Below are positions 47,795 to 60,830 of a stretch of DNA of 64,000 nucleotides, one piece after another (the first letter of the stretch is position 1; each line of letters begins with the position of its first letter). The stretch spans positions 248,001-312,000 of the forward strand of contig NC_092561.1 in the NCBI RefSeq assembly GCF_037975245.1, read 5' to 3'. The position numbers and the translations under genes were made by a program. The notes under the pieces are model-generated. The model worked only from the letters and a program-made list of their open reading frames with translations. It searched no databases and was not told the DNA's origin. This DNA is from Apostichopus japonicus (taxonomy: Eukaryota > Echinodermata > Holothuroidea > Aspidochirotida > Stichopodidae).

Positions 47795-48911
47795 CTGTTG
47801 AAAAGAAAAATAGTAAACAATTAACATGACTGATTAATATACCAGTAATAGTACCTATACCAGGACTAAAACTCAAGTAGATAATCTCCGTTAAAGTTGT
47901 CTCCGTTATATCTCCGTTATATCTCCGTTATATATATATATATATATAGCCCATACATATTATTATTATTATTATTATTATTGTTATTATTATTATTATA
48001 TGATACTACTGCTGCGAAGTGTAAGAACGCATACCATCTATTTATCGCGTAAAAACGTAACATATTAACATTTGCGAGATTGTGGAAGGATTGTTATTAA
48101 GTATACTTTGTGTTTACCGTGCTTTCTTTTATACCGTAGCCAATGGAAAATGGTAGGTCGTGCACCCTGTAAAAATATCACATGACATATGCAAGAAACA
48201 TCGCATAGGCTATGCCGTTTAACTTCATGCATGTGTGAAATAAAACTGAAAAACAACGTACTTTCAGGTATGTGCTGTTCCCTCCATTTGGAAAAGGATC
48301 ATGTTAGCATGAAAACAATGTATACGGTACATTGCACAATTCGCCAGAAATTCTCTTCTGCAATCCTTTGACATTGGGACAAACATCATGTGATTATGCC
48401 TGTGATGAAGCCTGGTGTAGCATAATGTTTTATTTGAATTCATTGTGTTATGAATGGATCTATAAATTATATACATATGCATACATTTATAGACGAAAAT
48501 CTTTAATGATTGTCAATCGCCTTCGTCTTTTATATTAAACTCTAAATTGGCTATAAAATCACGAAAAATGCGGACAAAGACAACGAGGCCTTTTCCTTCA
48601 AATGCAATGTTCCTCCAGAAAAAAAAAGAGGACGCTATTTAATATTTATTAATACTTCTCGAGGTATCATCACAGTTAGTTGTGAAATGTTGCTCTTCTT
48701 TGCGATTCGGATAAGTAACTTGATGATCGCATTTATTCTTAAGCACCCTGATGTTAACGCAGAGGGTATTTACAGGATCAGCAACTGTTTGTCCATTTGA
48801 AAGAGAAATAATTAGTTAAATTAGTTAAAGTAAAATACGTGATGAAAAATACAACGCTAGCCGTGGTTGCGTAAACCAGAATGCGAATCTTTTGGAGAAC
48901 GTGTTCCACTT
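47795..48911. other. Upstream intron of gene B
   Basis: Contains a short TA tract (47932-47947) and (TTA)n at about 47958-47999. No exon of gene B recognised. Confidence 0.4.
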
Positions 48912-49222
48912 CAGCCGATTCACGCAGAGATGAAAGTAACCACTGTAAATCTAAAGTTTTGTACAACAGTAGATACTGAATCGTGCTGACAAATCTAATA
49001 AATCGGTAGCATGTGCTATTAGGGTTACAGTAAGAACTGAGGATATGTGTAATTCCAACAAATCCCAACAACTGCATGGATTTATTAGAATTACACATAT
49101 ACTCAGTTCTTACTGTAATCATGATAGCACATGCTACCGATTAATAGCACGATCCAGTTCTTACTTTGGTACAAAACTTTACAATTAACAGTTGTAACTG
49201 TGTTTTCAGTATGTATCGAGTG
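48912..49222 (+). mobile_element. Palindromic MITE-like element, copy 3
   Basis: 311 bases in the same orientation as the copy at 16775. Starts CAGCCGATTCACGCAGAGA and ends TATGTATCGAGTG. The arms pair through GTAAGAACTGAGGATATGTG and CACATATACTCAGTTCTTAC. Exact 7-bp duplication TCCACTT at 48905-48911 and 49223-49229. Confidence 0.88.
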
Positions 49223-49229
49223 TCCACTT

Positions 49230-51841
49230 TCATGCACTTTACATTCTAATTTACGTTAGCTCCGTAAAGGCAAATAATAACATATACATTTCATATACAG
49301 AACGCGAGCGACTTGGATTGCAAAATGTATATTTATGAAGTTTCATAACGGAAACCATGAAATCATGAAAGAAAACAACTGTAATATTGCTTCCGACCAT
49401 TACTTTGCATCATACAATTTTAAAACGTGTTTGAGATTGAATATGTGACTCCGTTTAATTCTACATTGTTAAATGTTTGGAACAAAATGTTTTTAAGAGG
49501 ACAAGAAGTGCCATAAAGGTCTGCAATTAAGTTTACTTTTTAAGTTACATCACCGACGGTTTTGTCTCCCATGAATTCAAACTTTTACTGGTTCGTTGGT
49601 ACGATTTCTTTGAGAAATAGCGCCGCCATTCGTAAGTAGCATAAAGGCCATACAAACCATAAATAAACCTGTAATATATAATGCTTCGTGAAATAAGAAC
49701 AGGGTTGTTTTCTGAAACAATATTACGATAACAAATAGGATATAAAATGAAGAAATAAAATTTAAAAAAAAACCTCACGAAGGTGGAGAGGATCGGCAGC
49801 TAAGAGAGCGGAGCAGTAAACCAGTCACGTGTTCGATTGTGATACCTGCACAAACGCTAGTTTTGATTCCAAACAGCTCCATCTTTCTGAGTCAATTCTG
49901 TCGAAAGTTATCCTTGATGAATCATTGCTTTTTGAAGCGTTATGGTGTTGTGTCAGTGTGTGTCTGGTGTCCGATGTCTGGTGTATGAGAGTGTGTGTGT
50001 TTGGGGGGGGGGGGGGATTCATGATCGTAACAGGACGGACTAACACTTGAACCCCCCAATCCCGATCCGCATTTCGTACTGCAAAAAGAGGAAATTGACA
50101 TTCTCTTCTCAGCACATGACTCCATCGCAGACCTATCACTGAGCTCATATATTAAAAGAACTATAAACACTAAATGTAGTTCTATCTTGATTACGTTTAT
50201 AATACGCATATTATTTTATACCTTTAAATGTTAGAGGAATAAAAACACGTTTCCCTTATCTGCGATGTCAATTATATCCATTTTGATTAGTAAGACGTTG
50301 GCCGATCTATCTATTGATCAATTAATATATCTCTATCTAATAACATCTACCAAATTTATCGCGGTCATCTACTGATACGGCTATTAAAGAATTTTGGATT
50401 CCTCCATTCTATCGGAAGAAACATAACAGACATGTTGCTTCAGTGACCATTCATCACCTTATTCAATTGTAATAATTTTAGATCATTTGTTTGAAAGTAG
50501 AGAACCCCGTAACGATCATGTGGATCACATTCATCATTCATTAGTTTTTCCCTCTTAAAAGCATTAAAAATGTTTTTAGTAAAGCGCGAAACTATTTTTT
50601 TTTTCTAAATTCAGTTCATTACCCCTCCAGCCAATTTGCCCACGTCTTACATAATTAATTTGAAATGCTGTATCCACGGAGGCCTAGATCCATTATAGCA
50701 GGGAGCTGCCATTAAAGCTGCATATTGAGTTGATTTTTAATAAAGTTTTCAATGTTATCTATTTCACAATAACTTGTTCACTCAAGTTTCATTTACAAAA
50801 ACAAAGAAGTGAAACTAAAAGTTAAATACTTTTCCAATTTTCAAGCGGCTCGGTATTACGTCGAAGTCTTTTATTTTGAAAAAAATCTGTCGGGACGGTA
50901 TCTTAAGTTGATCCATTGCAATGTAATAATACAATGTGAAGCAGGGTGGTTTTTTGAAGAAAAAAAATTAGAAGAAAAACCTACCTCCCAATCACTAAGA
51001 GATGCTTTAAGATGACAGAGAGATGCATTATAGGTTTCGGTTACACTTACAGGGGCCATGGAAGTCTTGGGTATCTAATGTATCAATTTATTTGTGCATC
51101 AGGCCACAAAGAGCTTTCCCTTTTTTTGGTTAATGTTCTTAATGTTTTCACGTATGGAGTGTCATTCTCATTTTAAACACAGCTACATCAGACAAGAAAC
51201 ACATTTACATAAATATCTTCATGTAATTGCATCAGGAATAGCATTTGCCATAACGGGTGAGTTGTTTTTTAAAGATGTTCCTTGGTTACTACGAAAAAAT
51301 GCGTCAAGAGGTACCGTATACGCCTGGGAAATGTTTACTATCTACGGGGAAACTGGGAAACGGTGTCACTTGGCTCTGTGTTAACAATATGATTATATTT
51401 ATGTTAATATTAGCATATGTTATTATATCTTAATGCATTTTATGGTCTGTTATGAAGCTGTACGTTACTGTAATTTATTAGCCTACGCGATATAATAGTT
51501 GTCAAACTTATTCATATCACTGTTGGAGAAATACCGCCGCAGGTCTCTTATTGCATTTAGCATATCATTTATATCAATCAATGTTAACCGATTTCATTCA
51601 ATATGGAAAAGTTATGTTTATTATGCAGTATTTTGTGGTGAATAAGACGGATTATACATCAGGGTCAGTTTTATCGCCCCATATATGCTTCAAACAAACA
51701 AACAAAGGTGGACATTTGTATGCTCGAAACGTTTTTGCTCGTCTCCGAAACCTATATGTGAAATCTTTATATAAGTCTACTCAACATCTGGGACTACGTG
51801 TTCCTAGAGTTTTTTTAGTTTCGTCCTAGAACTTCCATATC
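49230..51841. other. Spacer between genes B and C, no gene recognised
   Basis: AT-rich sequence with a G-run at 50003-50016. Upstream exons of gene B could lie here, but none showed both a good frame and good splice sites. Confidence 0.4.
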
Positions 51842-52378
51842 TTCGAACACCCGATAGTCATGGCTCGTACAGTAACTACTGGTCATGTCCTGTAACACAT
51901 GTTACACATGTTAAGAACACAAAGTAGTAATTACTGATGCACGGTTGTGCATGGGAAACTCACACTAAATGGTTGATAGAGCAACTACTGTTCATATGAA
52001 CAGTAGTTAGTTGCTCTACCAACCATTTAGTGTGAGTTCTTTAATATGCGATTCTAAAATGAAGTCGTATCTTGTGGTTTTATGCTGTGAGTAGGCATAC
52101 CTGAACATGGCCTTTCTTCGTTCTCGGCATCACCAATTGGCGTAATATAAATAGAGGTGTGAACTGGAATCAAGCGGAATCGTACCTCCTTTATTCAAAC
52201 ACAAAGCAAGTATGGTAAATATACTGGTGCCACCAGGCTGTAACACATGTTACTACTGTTCATGTCCCACAACCGTGCATCAGTAATTACTACTTTGTGT
52301 TCGTAAAACGTTAAAAAAATGTTACAAGTGGCACCAGTTGTTACCGTGTACTAGTTATTAGTATCGGCTGCTTCGAAG
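51842..52378. repeat. Foldback element with nested palindromes (537 bp)
   Basis: Outer ends TTCGAACACCCGATA and, inverted, TTCGAAGCAGCCGATA. Inner arms include AACACAAAGTAGTAATTACT followed by GATGCACGGTTGTG, repeated inverted near 52258-52303. A separate near-perfect palindrome lies at about 51957-52038, centred on TTCATATGAA with arms CTCACACTAAATGG. No coding frame. No clear target duplication found. Confidence 0.75.
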
Positions 52379-55300
52379 GTAGATGTAATGAATTCCTTCA
52401 TAGGTGGTTAACTTTTTCAGCTGTAAGGAATTCCCTCGTATTGCAGAGAATGCAAAATGCTTTAGAGTTCAAATGACCTGCAGTCATCTTTTTAAGATGA
52501 CAAACTTCTTTCGTTTGTTCAAAGAAACATATGATTTAAGTGAAAGATAATGAAACTACACGACAATTGAGGTACTAATAGGGAAGCAATATATACTGAA
52601 CGCGGCAATGGGGATCTTCGCGTCTTATCGGTCCTAACAGTGCCTTATAGATACGGCTATGGGTCCTATGATTGTGATCTCCAATGATTGTGTATAGTGC
52701 TATAACATATCTCAATCTATGAGCTAGTTGTGAAAGTTTGGTTAAAAAGATCTCGTCGTCAATAATGACGACAACCATCGCAGGTGTAAGTCTAGTATAT
52801 ATAGTCCATTCCAGAGACTTGGAAACAATGAAAAAGTGTCAGGGGTGACATGCCTGATCAAGCCTGCAGGTGACCATTTTGTTTGTTTAAGCAGACTATT
52901 AATTACAGCATTGCAGAACCAAAGGGGACTATTTTGGTACCATTATTTGCACCAGTCTTTTTCCTCGTTAATTTTTTCTTAAATATTTTAGGTGATTTCA
53001 ATCAGTAAATTAAAATGACGAAAGATTGCACGTTAGTCGGCTGATGGCTCAATACCAACTTGAACGGTTTCTGCTATATTGTGCACAGAGTTTGCACAAC
53101 TTTATCTCAACCTTTGAATACATAATTCGATGGGGGTCGTCACTAAATTGCATTGACAAGTGCATCCAGTAAATTGATGCTGTCTGAAACCTCTTGAGTC
53201 TCTTCATTAGGTCGATCAATAGGAAATTTTGATTCTAGAACGAGCTCAATCATCCTAACCGGTAACAAATTGTCTCACAGTAGTTCTAACAGTGATTCCA
53301 GACATTTTCAGAGGTGGAAGGCGTCTGGCAGACATACATTTCAAGCCCTAAAGTTAAGCTAGATTACCTATTTGAGTAACCCAAAAATGTTCCGCAAGGT
53401 AAATCAACTCATTCCAGTCAAGCATACTACAAATTGTTCCTCATACCACCAGTTGTCACAAATGACCATTGTCAGACAATTACATTACCACTACCCCTGC
53501 CGGAAGCCCATAAACGTTTTTCTTCTTTCTGTATATGGTGGAGGATGGAAGGTGGGGGTTGCAAAGTCTTCCTAACCAGCAGATTATAAGACCATCTTTC
53601 TGGTTTTTGTAATGTTTACGCATTTAGCGAACATCACCCAATCTATGGGCATAATATTCCTGGTAACCTCCCCCAAATCATTGAGAATGCAGATCAAAGC
53701 TAATTCACATCAATGAGTCTGACCACATGATAGAAAGCTTAGACAAATACATTGGTGTATAGATATAGGTCAGATTGTCTAGGAACTAGGCCATACGGTG
53801 AACTTTCGTGATACGTGTACGTGGCCAATATGTTTTTCAGTCTGTTACATAAAGCTTTGATGTCGTTCTCTCCAAATAATTATAGCTTCCCTTGAAGGAG
53901 TACTTTTCAATTGTATGCAGCCACTCACAATGAAATGTAAGAACACAGTCCACCCACTCTAAGTTTGGAGTGAATATATTTATACTTCAGGAATATGAAT
54001 ATGTTTTTGCTTTCTTACAAAAGCCTACATATTTCTTTACCAAGAGACCTGCGTGATGATCAACTTCCTCAAATACCAAAAGAAAATACCTTGAAAGATA
54101 TAAACGCTTAAAATTATCATTTCCATTTCCCTTTGTAACGACACTTCTTAGTTCTGTAGAAAAATAACAAGACAAGATGCCTTGTAAAATAGCAATCGAA
54201 TATTGAAATTTGTTGTACAGAACGCACGGGGATTCATGGCGATGGGGTTGGGGAGGATGGACACCCCTGATCCAAAGACTTTCAGAAGGTAGTATATGAG
54301 AACAGGGAATTTTCAAGAGGTGGCCTTTTGGGATGATCTAGTTCACTTTAGAGGGAAACCATCCTAGAACACCCATTACCACACGCTCAGTTCCTTTAAT
54401 TGGGATCCACGAGAGACACCGTGGTACATTAGACACTATACACCTCCCAGCCATGTAACACGCCCCCACCCCAATCCCCAGCCCAATCCGCATCCCGGCT
54501 CCTGGTCTAGTTAATAATTCGTTACAGTTCAAATCAGTAGCGCACGTCAACGTTACAATTTACGTGCATACATATGGCATAAATACCCTTTCTTGATAAA
54601 TGCGTCACAGTAGGTAATCTTCAGACGGACACGGCCCAGGAGGTAGGTATTAATAAAAGACGTTTCACTGTCTTGTGTAACTGATGGCATTTATCTTATT
54701 CGCTTTTACTCCCTGTGGATCAATTGAAACCAGGCCTAACAACTAGCCATACATCAATGAGTTAATATCATAGGGATCTTGATCTTTAAATGTCAATATT
54801 ATCCCTTGCGATGAGTTTCTGGTAAATGGATTAAAGGACTTATGGTCTTTATGCACAAGAATTTCTTATTTAGGCGCAACTTCTTATTGAGCTCTTCGTC
54901 ACTGTGAATGAATTGGCATTTTCAAACAACGAATAAAATTTGATACGAATGGCTACCGCGCTAAAGAAAAAGGAGAAGAACCTCTAATTAATCTATTGCT
55001 TTAGTAAATACTGTGACAAACATGATACATACTCAGTTTATACTCGTGTCAAAACCTAGTGCTGATTGTTTGAAATTCCCAAATAAATTTGGATACGTTG
55101 AAGGAGTTACAACAATCTGTTATACTATAATTTTTCAGTATTAATGACCTCCCCAATGTTACTCTGTGGTATAGCTGATACAACGGACAGTGGCTGCAGG
55201 GCACAACTAATTTGATTGTTTTGCAAAGGTTTTGAATTAATGAACTAGCGTAGCTCATCAACACGAGAGTTCACTTTTTATTAGCTAACACGTCCCACGA

Positions 55301-57309
55301 GCTAATGACTATTTATAGATTTGTGCACGTCTTTGCTTTATTTCGTAAATGCTTTCAGACAATTTGATAGAAGAGAAATTTCATGTGAACGTGACGCATT
55401 CTAAATCCATCGTATTCCGGTGAATAAACAAGCGAAACTATGACATTCAATGATATTTATTTGACTTCTTAAGAATTTCTTTGACATATTATAACAACCT
55501 TTAGGTCTTTCCAGAACAGTTTCGTACAAGATTAAAACAGTTCTTGTATTAATAGACATTTCAATGTAAGCATGACTGAATAATAAACTTGTTAACAGTT
55601 TTCTTTCCTTTTGTCTGCATTGCAAACTGCTTTATCAGGTGCCATTCTAATATTTGACTTGTGCGTTGCTATAGTTACATCGGTTAGTTACAATATGGGT
55701 AATCTAGAAGTGTTTTAAATATAGTAACACTCAAATTGGGTGTCTAAGCTCTAACATGTTTCTTCCGCTATTCAAGTTAACGCTTCTTGCTTTTCTTACT
55801 TTACTTAAGCGATCAAAGAACTTTCCTTATAACTTTATGTACGGAACTGATTTATGAATTTATTTTTTGACGTAAAATTATAAAGGAAACTATATGCAGA
55901 GTGGCTTGCATAATCATAATCAACCAAAAACTTAGAAATAGACTCAGTGAATAATAACTCGACATTTCTAATGGAGTTTTAACTTTATTTTATATTTAGT
56001 TCTTAAAAAAAATTGGGTGGTCTTCAGCAAAGTATTATTTCAAAACGCTGAAGGAGATTTCAGTAGTTAATGATATTTAACATCTTTTAATTGGGTAGGA
56101 TACAATTATAACGTACATGGAATAAATTTAAATAATTTAAATAAAATTCAAATGAAAACTATTTAGACTTGTACGTACTGTACAAGCAATAGATATAAAT
56201 CTTGTAAAATGACATAGCAGTTCGTCTGTAAAGCTTTTATGGTTAGCAATAATACTAGCATCCATAATTGCAACACTAATAAACATACCAGTAATACTAT
56301 TAATCGTAGAAATACTGCAAATAAATTCACTCTGTATAATAAGATGATGTCACCATAGCTCGGTCGTAACTAAATCATAATTCATTAATCAACCACTACA
56401 AATGTCCCATATGTTGAACGGAACTGGTTTTGAGTTCCTGCACAAAAGCAATTTTCAGTTGAATGTTAACATTCATTTTGTATTTGGTTTCCAATGTTAT
56501 TTCCGACTGTAAATATCAAACATGTATCACAAATATTTGTTCTTGATTCAAAGAGGTGGAAGGAGGTTTTCCACAATTGACTAGGCTGTCTAAAACTGCC
56601 CTTTTATCGATCATTTCTTGAGAAGGTATTTATTGTGAAAGTTTAAGACCTCTTCTAAACAACCATGATCGCCATATTCACACAAATTGAATCAAGAATT
56701 AAATATTGCTTCAAACAATAATAATAAAATATTGCGTACACAGACGATAACAAAACGGCTTGAAAGGGCAACCTAGTACCTTACTCGTTGCTGGATGCCA
56801 ATATAACCAAAACAATTGAGTTTGCACCGTTCGTAACAAGACATGCAACATGAAACATTGAGGAATTTCCGTCCTTAATGTATTGGCTGTATTACTGTTG
56901 CAGTACAAAAGCACGAATGCTAATACTACACATAATTGTGTACATTGAAGTCATTGCCTTTCCTTTGTGAATATCATACATGAAGAAACATTTGCTCTAA
57001 AGCATTTATTCTGTAAAATCTTGACAACTGATGCAATTTCTGGTTGGTAAATGCTAGGATGAGAGCTAAACACAAGTTATGGTTATGCTCTGGCATTAGA
57101 TCATGAACTTCTGCATCTAACAATTTCAAAATAGTTGCTTTTGATGAAATTACATCATGTGTGGAGAGGATGTTAGGGGTAATGTACATACTATGCTCTC
57201 TTTGCATGGAAACCGAAGAAACCAGTTAACAATATGCGTTAGCGTATTGGTATGTGTGCTTGTGTGACATTCGGTACAGTTGGGCAACATTGCACTGCTT
57301 TGATTCGAC
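52379..57309. other. Spacer between genes B and C, no gene recognised
   Basis: Long AT-rich stretch with short frames only. The part just below 57310 should be the 3' UTR of gene C; a minus-strand AATAAA (plus TTTATT at 57005-57010) is about 300 bases past its stop. Confidence 0.4.
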
Positions 57310-57630
57310 CTATAGGTGGGGTAAGATGACGGCACATGAACAACAAGACTGAATGTAGACCCAGTAATCACCGGTCACTCCGTTTTTGACGCCATGGACG
57401 TTAATCCAGCTGTACTTTTGCTCGCATAAAGAGCTAATAGGTGAATTATAAGCAGGGCCGAGTCCTAGACATTCTGCACCTGGTTCAGGATCACACTCTG
57501 TCACCCAAAAGTATTTCGGAGGATCAATGTGCACTTTGACACCATGTTCGTCTAGGAGATATGCGTACCGATTGAAAACGCTCGTTGATGAACATGCTCT
57601 CCTAGGGATGTATCTGCTTGCACTTGGCCT
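57310..57630 (-). CDS. Spaetzle/neurotrophin-like cystine-knot ligand (gene C), terminal exon
   Basis: Exon opens at 57630 after acceptor TTTTTCTTTAG on the minus strand, phase 0, and encodes 106 residues to TAG at 57310. A basic motif, RYIPRR, lies directly before the first Cys and looks like a convertase cleavage site. Cysteines at exon residues 13, 46, 54, 69, 96, 97 and 99 give C-x32-C-x7-C-x14-C-x26-CC-x-C. Landmarks are CSST, FWVTEC, SSLCEQKYSW and YIQSCCSCAVI. C-x-QKYS is typical of Spaetzle, while W-x-YIQ before the final cysteines recalls neurotrophins. The longer loop between Cys3 and Cys4 sets it apart from A and B. Signal-peptide and prodomain exons must lie above 57630 and were not recognised. 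Likely a paralogue of B by tandem duplication in the same orientation. Confidence 0.8.
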   Translation of the reverse strand, partial: RPSASRYIPRRACSSTSVFNRYAYLLDEHGVKVHIDPPKYFWVTECDPEPGAECLGLGPAYNSPISSLCEQKYSWINVHGVKNGVTGDYWVYIQSCCSCAVILPHL

Positions 57631-59040
57631 CTAAAGAAAAACAAAACAAATAAATAAATAAATAAATAAATTACGTTACCAACATATGTATGTAATGTAA
57701 CATAACTTCAAATGGTTGTGTCGCTGTTTGAATGTGAGAACCATGTAGATGCATTTCGTTATTTCGACCGTGTTACAATGATAAGCACCGGAATAATGAC
57801 TACACAATAGTTCGTTCTCATTCGAAAGAACGCTAAAATGCTTGAGTTATACAACCCCTAACACCCACTATAAAGTGTTTTATCCTTCAAATTGTCGGAA
57901 AATATTACTTTAACTTGAAAAACCAACTGCAGTTGAAATGATTAAACTTGTCATCTTATTATGCTTTTGGCTGTGTCGTAAAAGAAATACCGACAAACTG
58001 CAACACCGACTATAGCTACAGAAATTAGATTGTGCCAGAGCTCCCATTAACAGGTAATGAACGCTGAAACACCTGAGTCATTCAACCTGTAAATCCACTC
58101 TAAAGTACCTTATCCTTCAAACTGTCTCAAATATTACTTTAATTTAAAATGAACTGCAGTTGAGATTATTCAAGTAGAGAATATTTCGATTCCAAAACAG
58201 TCTTCGCCAATATAAGGTAAACTTCAAATTAAGTATCACTAAGAATATTTAATCAAATAATACTTTCTCATAAACCGGAAACACAGTCAAACTAAGTAGT
58301 TTCATAGTTGACACAATACTGTCCGACTTAGTAAATAACGTAAAAAAAGGTTAACTGACATATTTTTTATACAAAATGAGACACTGGGATTACAAATTTT
58401 GTGATCCTGTAACAAACTATGACCTATGCTTAGTAACACTTAGTCTCAGCATCTACATAGTTTTATGTTCTAATGAGGATTATTTTTACAGGTTTTTAGA
58501 GGCCGTATCATACCTCAGTCGGATTTAAGGACACTGCTTTCCGTTTCTATGTAAGGAAAAATATTTACTTCCTTATCTTAGTAGATTACATGGGCGACAA
58601 GTTGATTCTCAAAGTGGGAGGGGAGGTGGCGTGGGGGGGGGGGGGGGCATTGTACCTGATGTGAAGGCTAACGCAGACCCATCTTTTGAAATGGTCTAAG
58701 CACAGGTAGGACAAATGTCGAACGCAGGCAAGTTTTATGAGCCCCGACTTAAGGTTGTCAAAGTACGTAATTAAAAGATAACTTAGACCCTTGTGTGGAC
58801 GAAATATTTAATTGACTATAAGAGAGGGTAAAGTTCTTAAGTGAGTCTCATCAAGTGGTCCGAACCACTTAGAGTAAATGTTCGGGTGAGGAACCAAATA
58901 TAGTAGTGTCATCATATTAACCCTTTCTCCTCCCGCTCAAATCGAAGCCCATTTTTTAACATAGTCCATGTATAGGCATGTAGTACGTATGCGTTGAGAG
59001 TACACTTATCTACAACCCTTCTTAAAAAAAATCCCATTCC
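57631..59040. other. Upstream region of gene C
   Basis: No exon recognised. Two direct repeats of about 90 bases, roughly 75% alike, lie near 57865-57952 and 58086-58175 (shared TTATCCTTCAAA and AACTGCAGTTGA). A G-run lies at 58630-58648. Confidence 0.45.
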
Positions 59041-60830
59041 ATACATACTAAATGTGTCAATTTTGTGGTTTTCTATCTCCCAAGTGATTTTATGTTCTTT
59101 CATTTCTATGTTAATTCTATATGTTCTTTCAATACATGCCAAATGTGTGATGCTGCCAATTTTGTGGTTTTCTATCACCCGAGTGATTTTATGTTCTTTC
59201 ATTTCTATGTTAATTCTATGTTCTTTCAATACATGCCAAATGTGTGATGCTGCCAATTGTGTGGTTTTCTATCTCCTTAGTGATTTATGTTCTTTCATTT
59301 TTATGTTCATTCTATGTTCTTTCAATACATGCCAAATGTGTGATGCAGCCAATTGTGTGGTTTTCTATCTCCTTAGTGATTTTATGTTCTTTCATTTCTA
59401 TGTTAATTCTATGTTCTTTCAATACATGCCAAATGTGTGATGCAGCCAATTGTGTGGTTTTCTATCACCCGAGTGATTTTATGTTCTTTCATTTCTATGT
59501 TCATTTTATGTACTTTCAATACATGCCAAATGTGTGAAGCAGCCAATTGTGTGGTTTTCTATCTCCCGAGTGATTTATGTTCTTTCATTTCTATGTTAAT
59601 TCTATGTTCTTTCAATACATGCCAAATGTGTGAAGCAGCCAATTGTGTGGTTTTCTATCTCCCGAGTGATTTTATGTTCTTTCATTTCTATGTTCATTCT
59701 ATGTTCTTTCAATACATGCCAAATGTGTGATGCAGCCAATTGTGTGGTTTTCTATCTCCCGAGTGAGTTTCTGTTCTTTCATTTCTGTGTTCATTTTATG
59801 TACTTTCAATACATGCCAAATGTGTGATGCTGCCAATTGTGTGGTTTTCTATCTCCTTAGTGATTTTATGTTCTTTCATTTCTATGTTAATTCTATATGT
59901 TCTTTCAATACATGCCAAATGTGTGATGCTGCCAATTGTGTGGTTTTCTATCACCCGAGTGATTTTATGTTCTTTCATTTCTATGTTAATTCTATGTTCT
60001 TTCAATACATGCCAAATGTGTGATGCTGCCAATTGTGTGGTTTTCTATCTCCTTAGTGATTTTATGTTCTTTCATTTTTATGTTCATTCTATGTTCTTTC
60101 AATACATGCCAAATGTGTGATGCAGCCAATTGTGTGGTTTTCTATCTCCTTAGTGATTTTATGTTCTTTCATTTCTATGTTAATTCTATGTTCTTTCAAT
60201 ACATGCCAAATGTGTGATGCAGCCAATTGTGTGGTTTTCTATCACCCGAGTGATTTTATGTTCTTTCATTTCTATGTTCATTTTATGTACTTTCAATACA
60301 TGCCAAATGTGTGAAGCAGCCAATTGTGTGGTTTTCTATCTCCCGAGTGATTTATGTTCTTTCATTTCTATGTTAATTCTATGTTCTTTCAATACATGCC
60401 AAATGTGTGAAGCAGCCAATTGTGTGGTTTTCTATCTCCCGAGTGAGTTTCTGTTCTTTCATTTCTGTGTTCATTTTATGTACTTTCAATACATGCCAAA
60501 TGTGTGATGCTGCCAATTGTGTGGTTTTCTATCTCCTTAGTGATTTTATGTTCTTTCATTTCTATGTTCATTTTATGTTCTTTCAGTACATGCCAAATGT
60601 GTGATGCTGCCAATTGTGTGGTTTTCTATCTCCCGAGTGATTTTATGTTCTTTCATTTCTATGTTCATTTTATGTTCTTTCAATACATACCAAATGTGTC
60701 AAGCAGCCAATTGTGTGGTTTTCTTTCTCTCGAGTGAGTTCCTGTTCTTTATTTCTATGTTCTTTCAATACATACCAAATGTTTCATGCAGCCAAAGTTG
60801 TGGCTTTTCATCTCCCAGTAATACTATGTT
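59041..60830 (+). repeat. 97-bp satellite array with an emerging higher-order repeat
   Basis: About 19 tandem units of 96-100 bases, each with TACATGCCAAATGTGTGA, TTGTGTGGTTTTCTATC and TTATGTTCTTTCATTTCTAT. Marker variants (GATGCTG, GATGCAG or GAAGCAG; CTCCTTAG, CACCCGAG or CTCCCGAG) recur in the same order at an offset of about 776 bases (8 units). The last two units are degenerate. Every unit has stop codons near ATGTGTGA, so the short recurrent frames are not genes. Confidence 0.95.
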
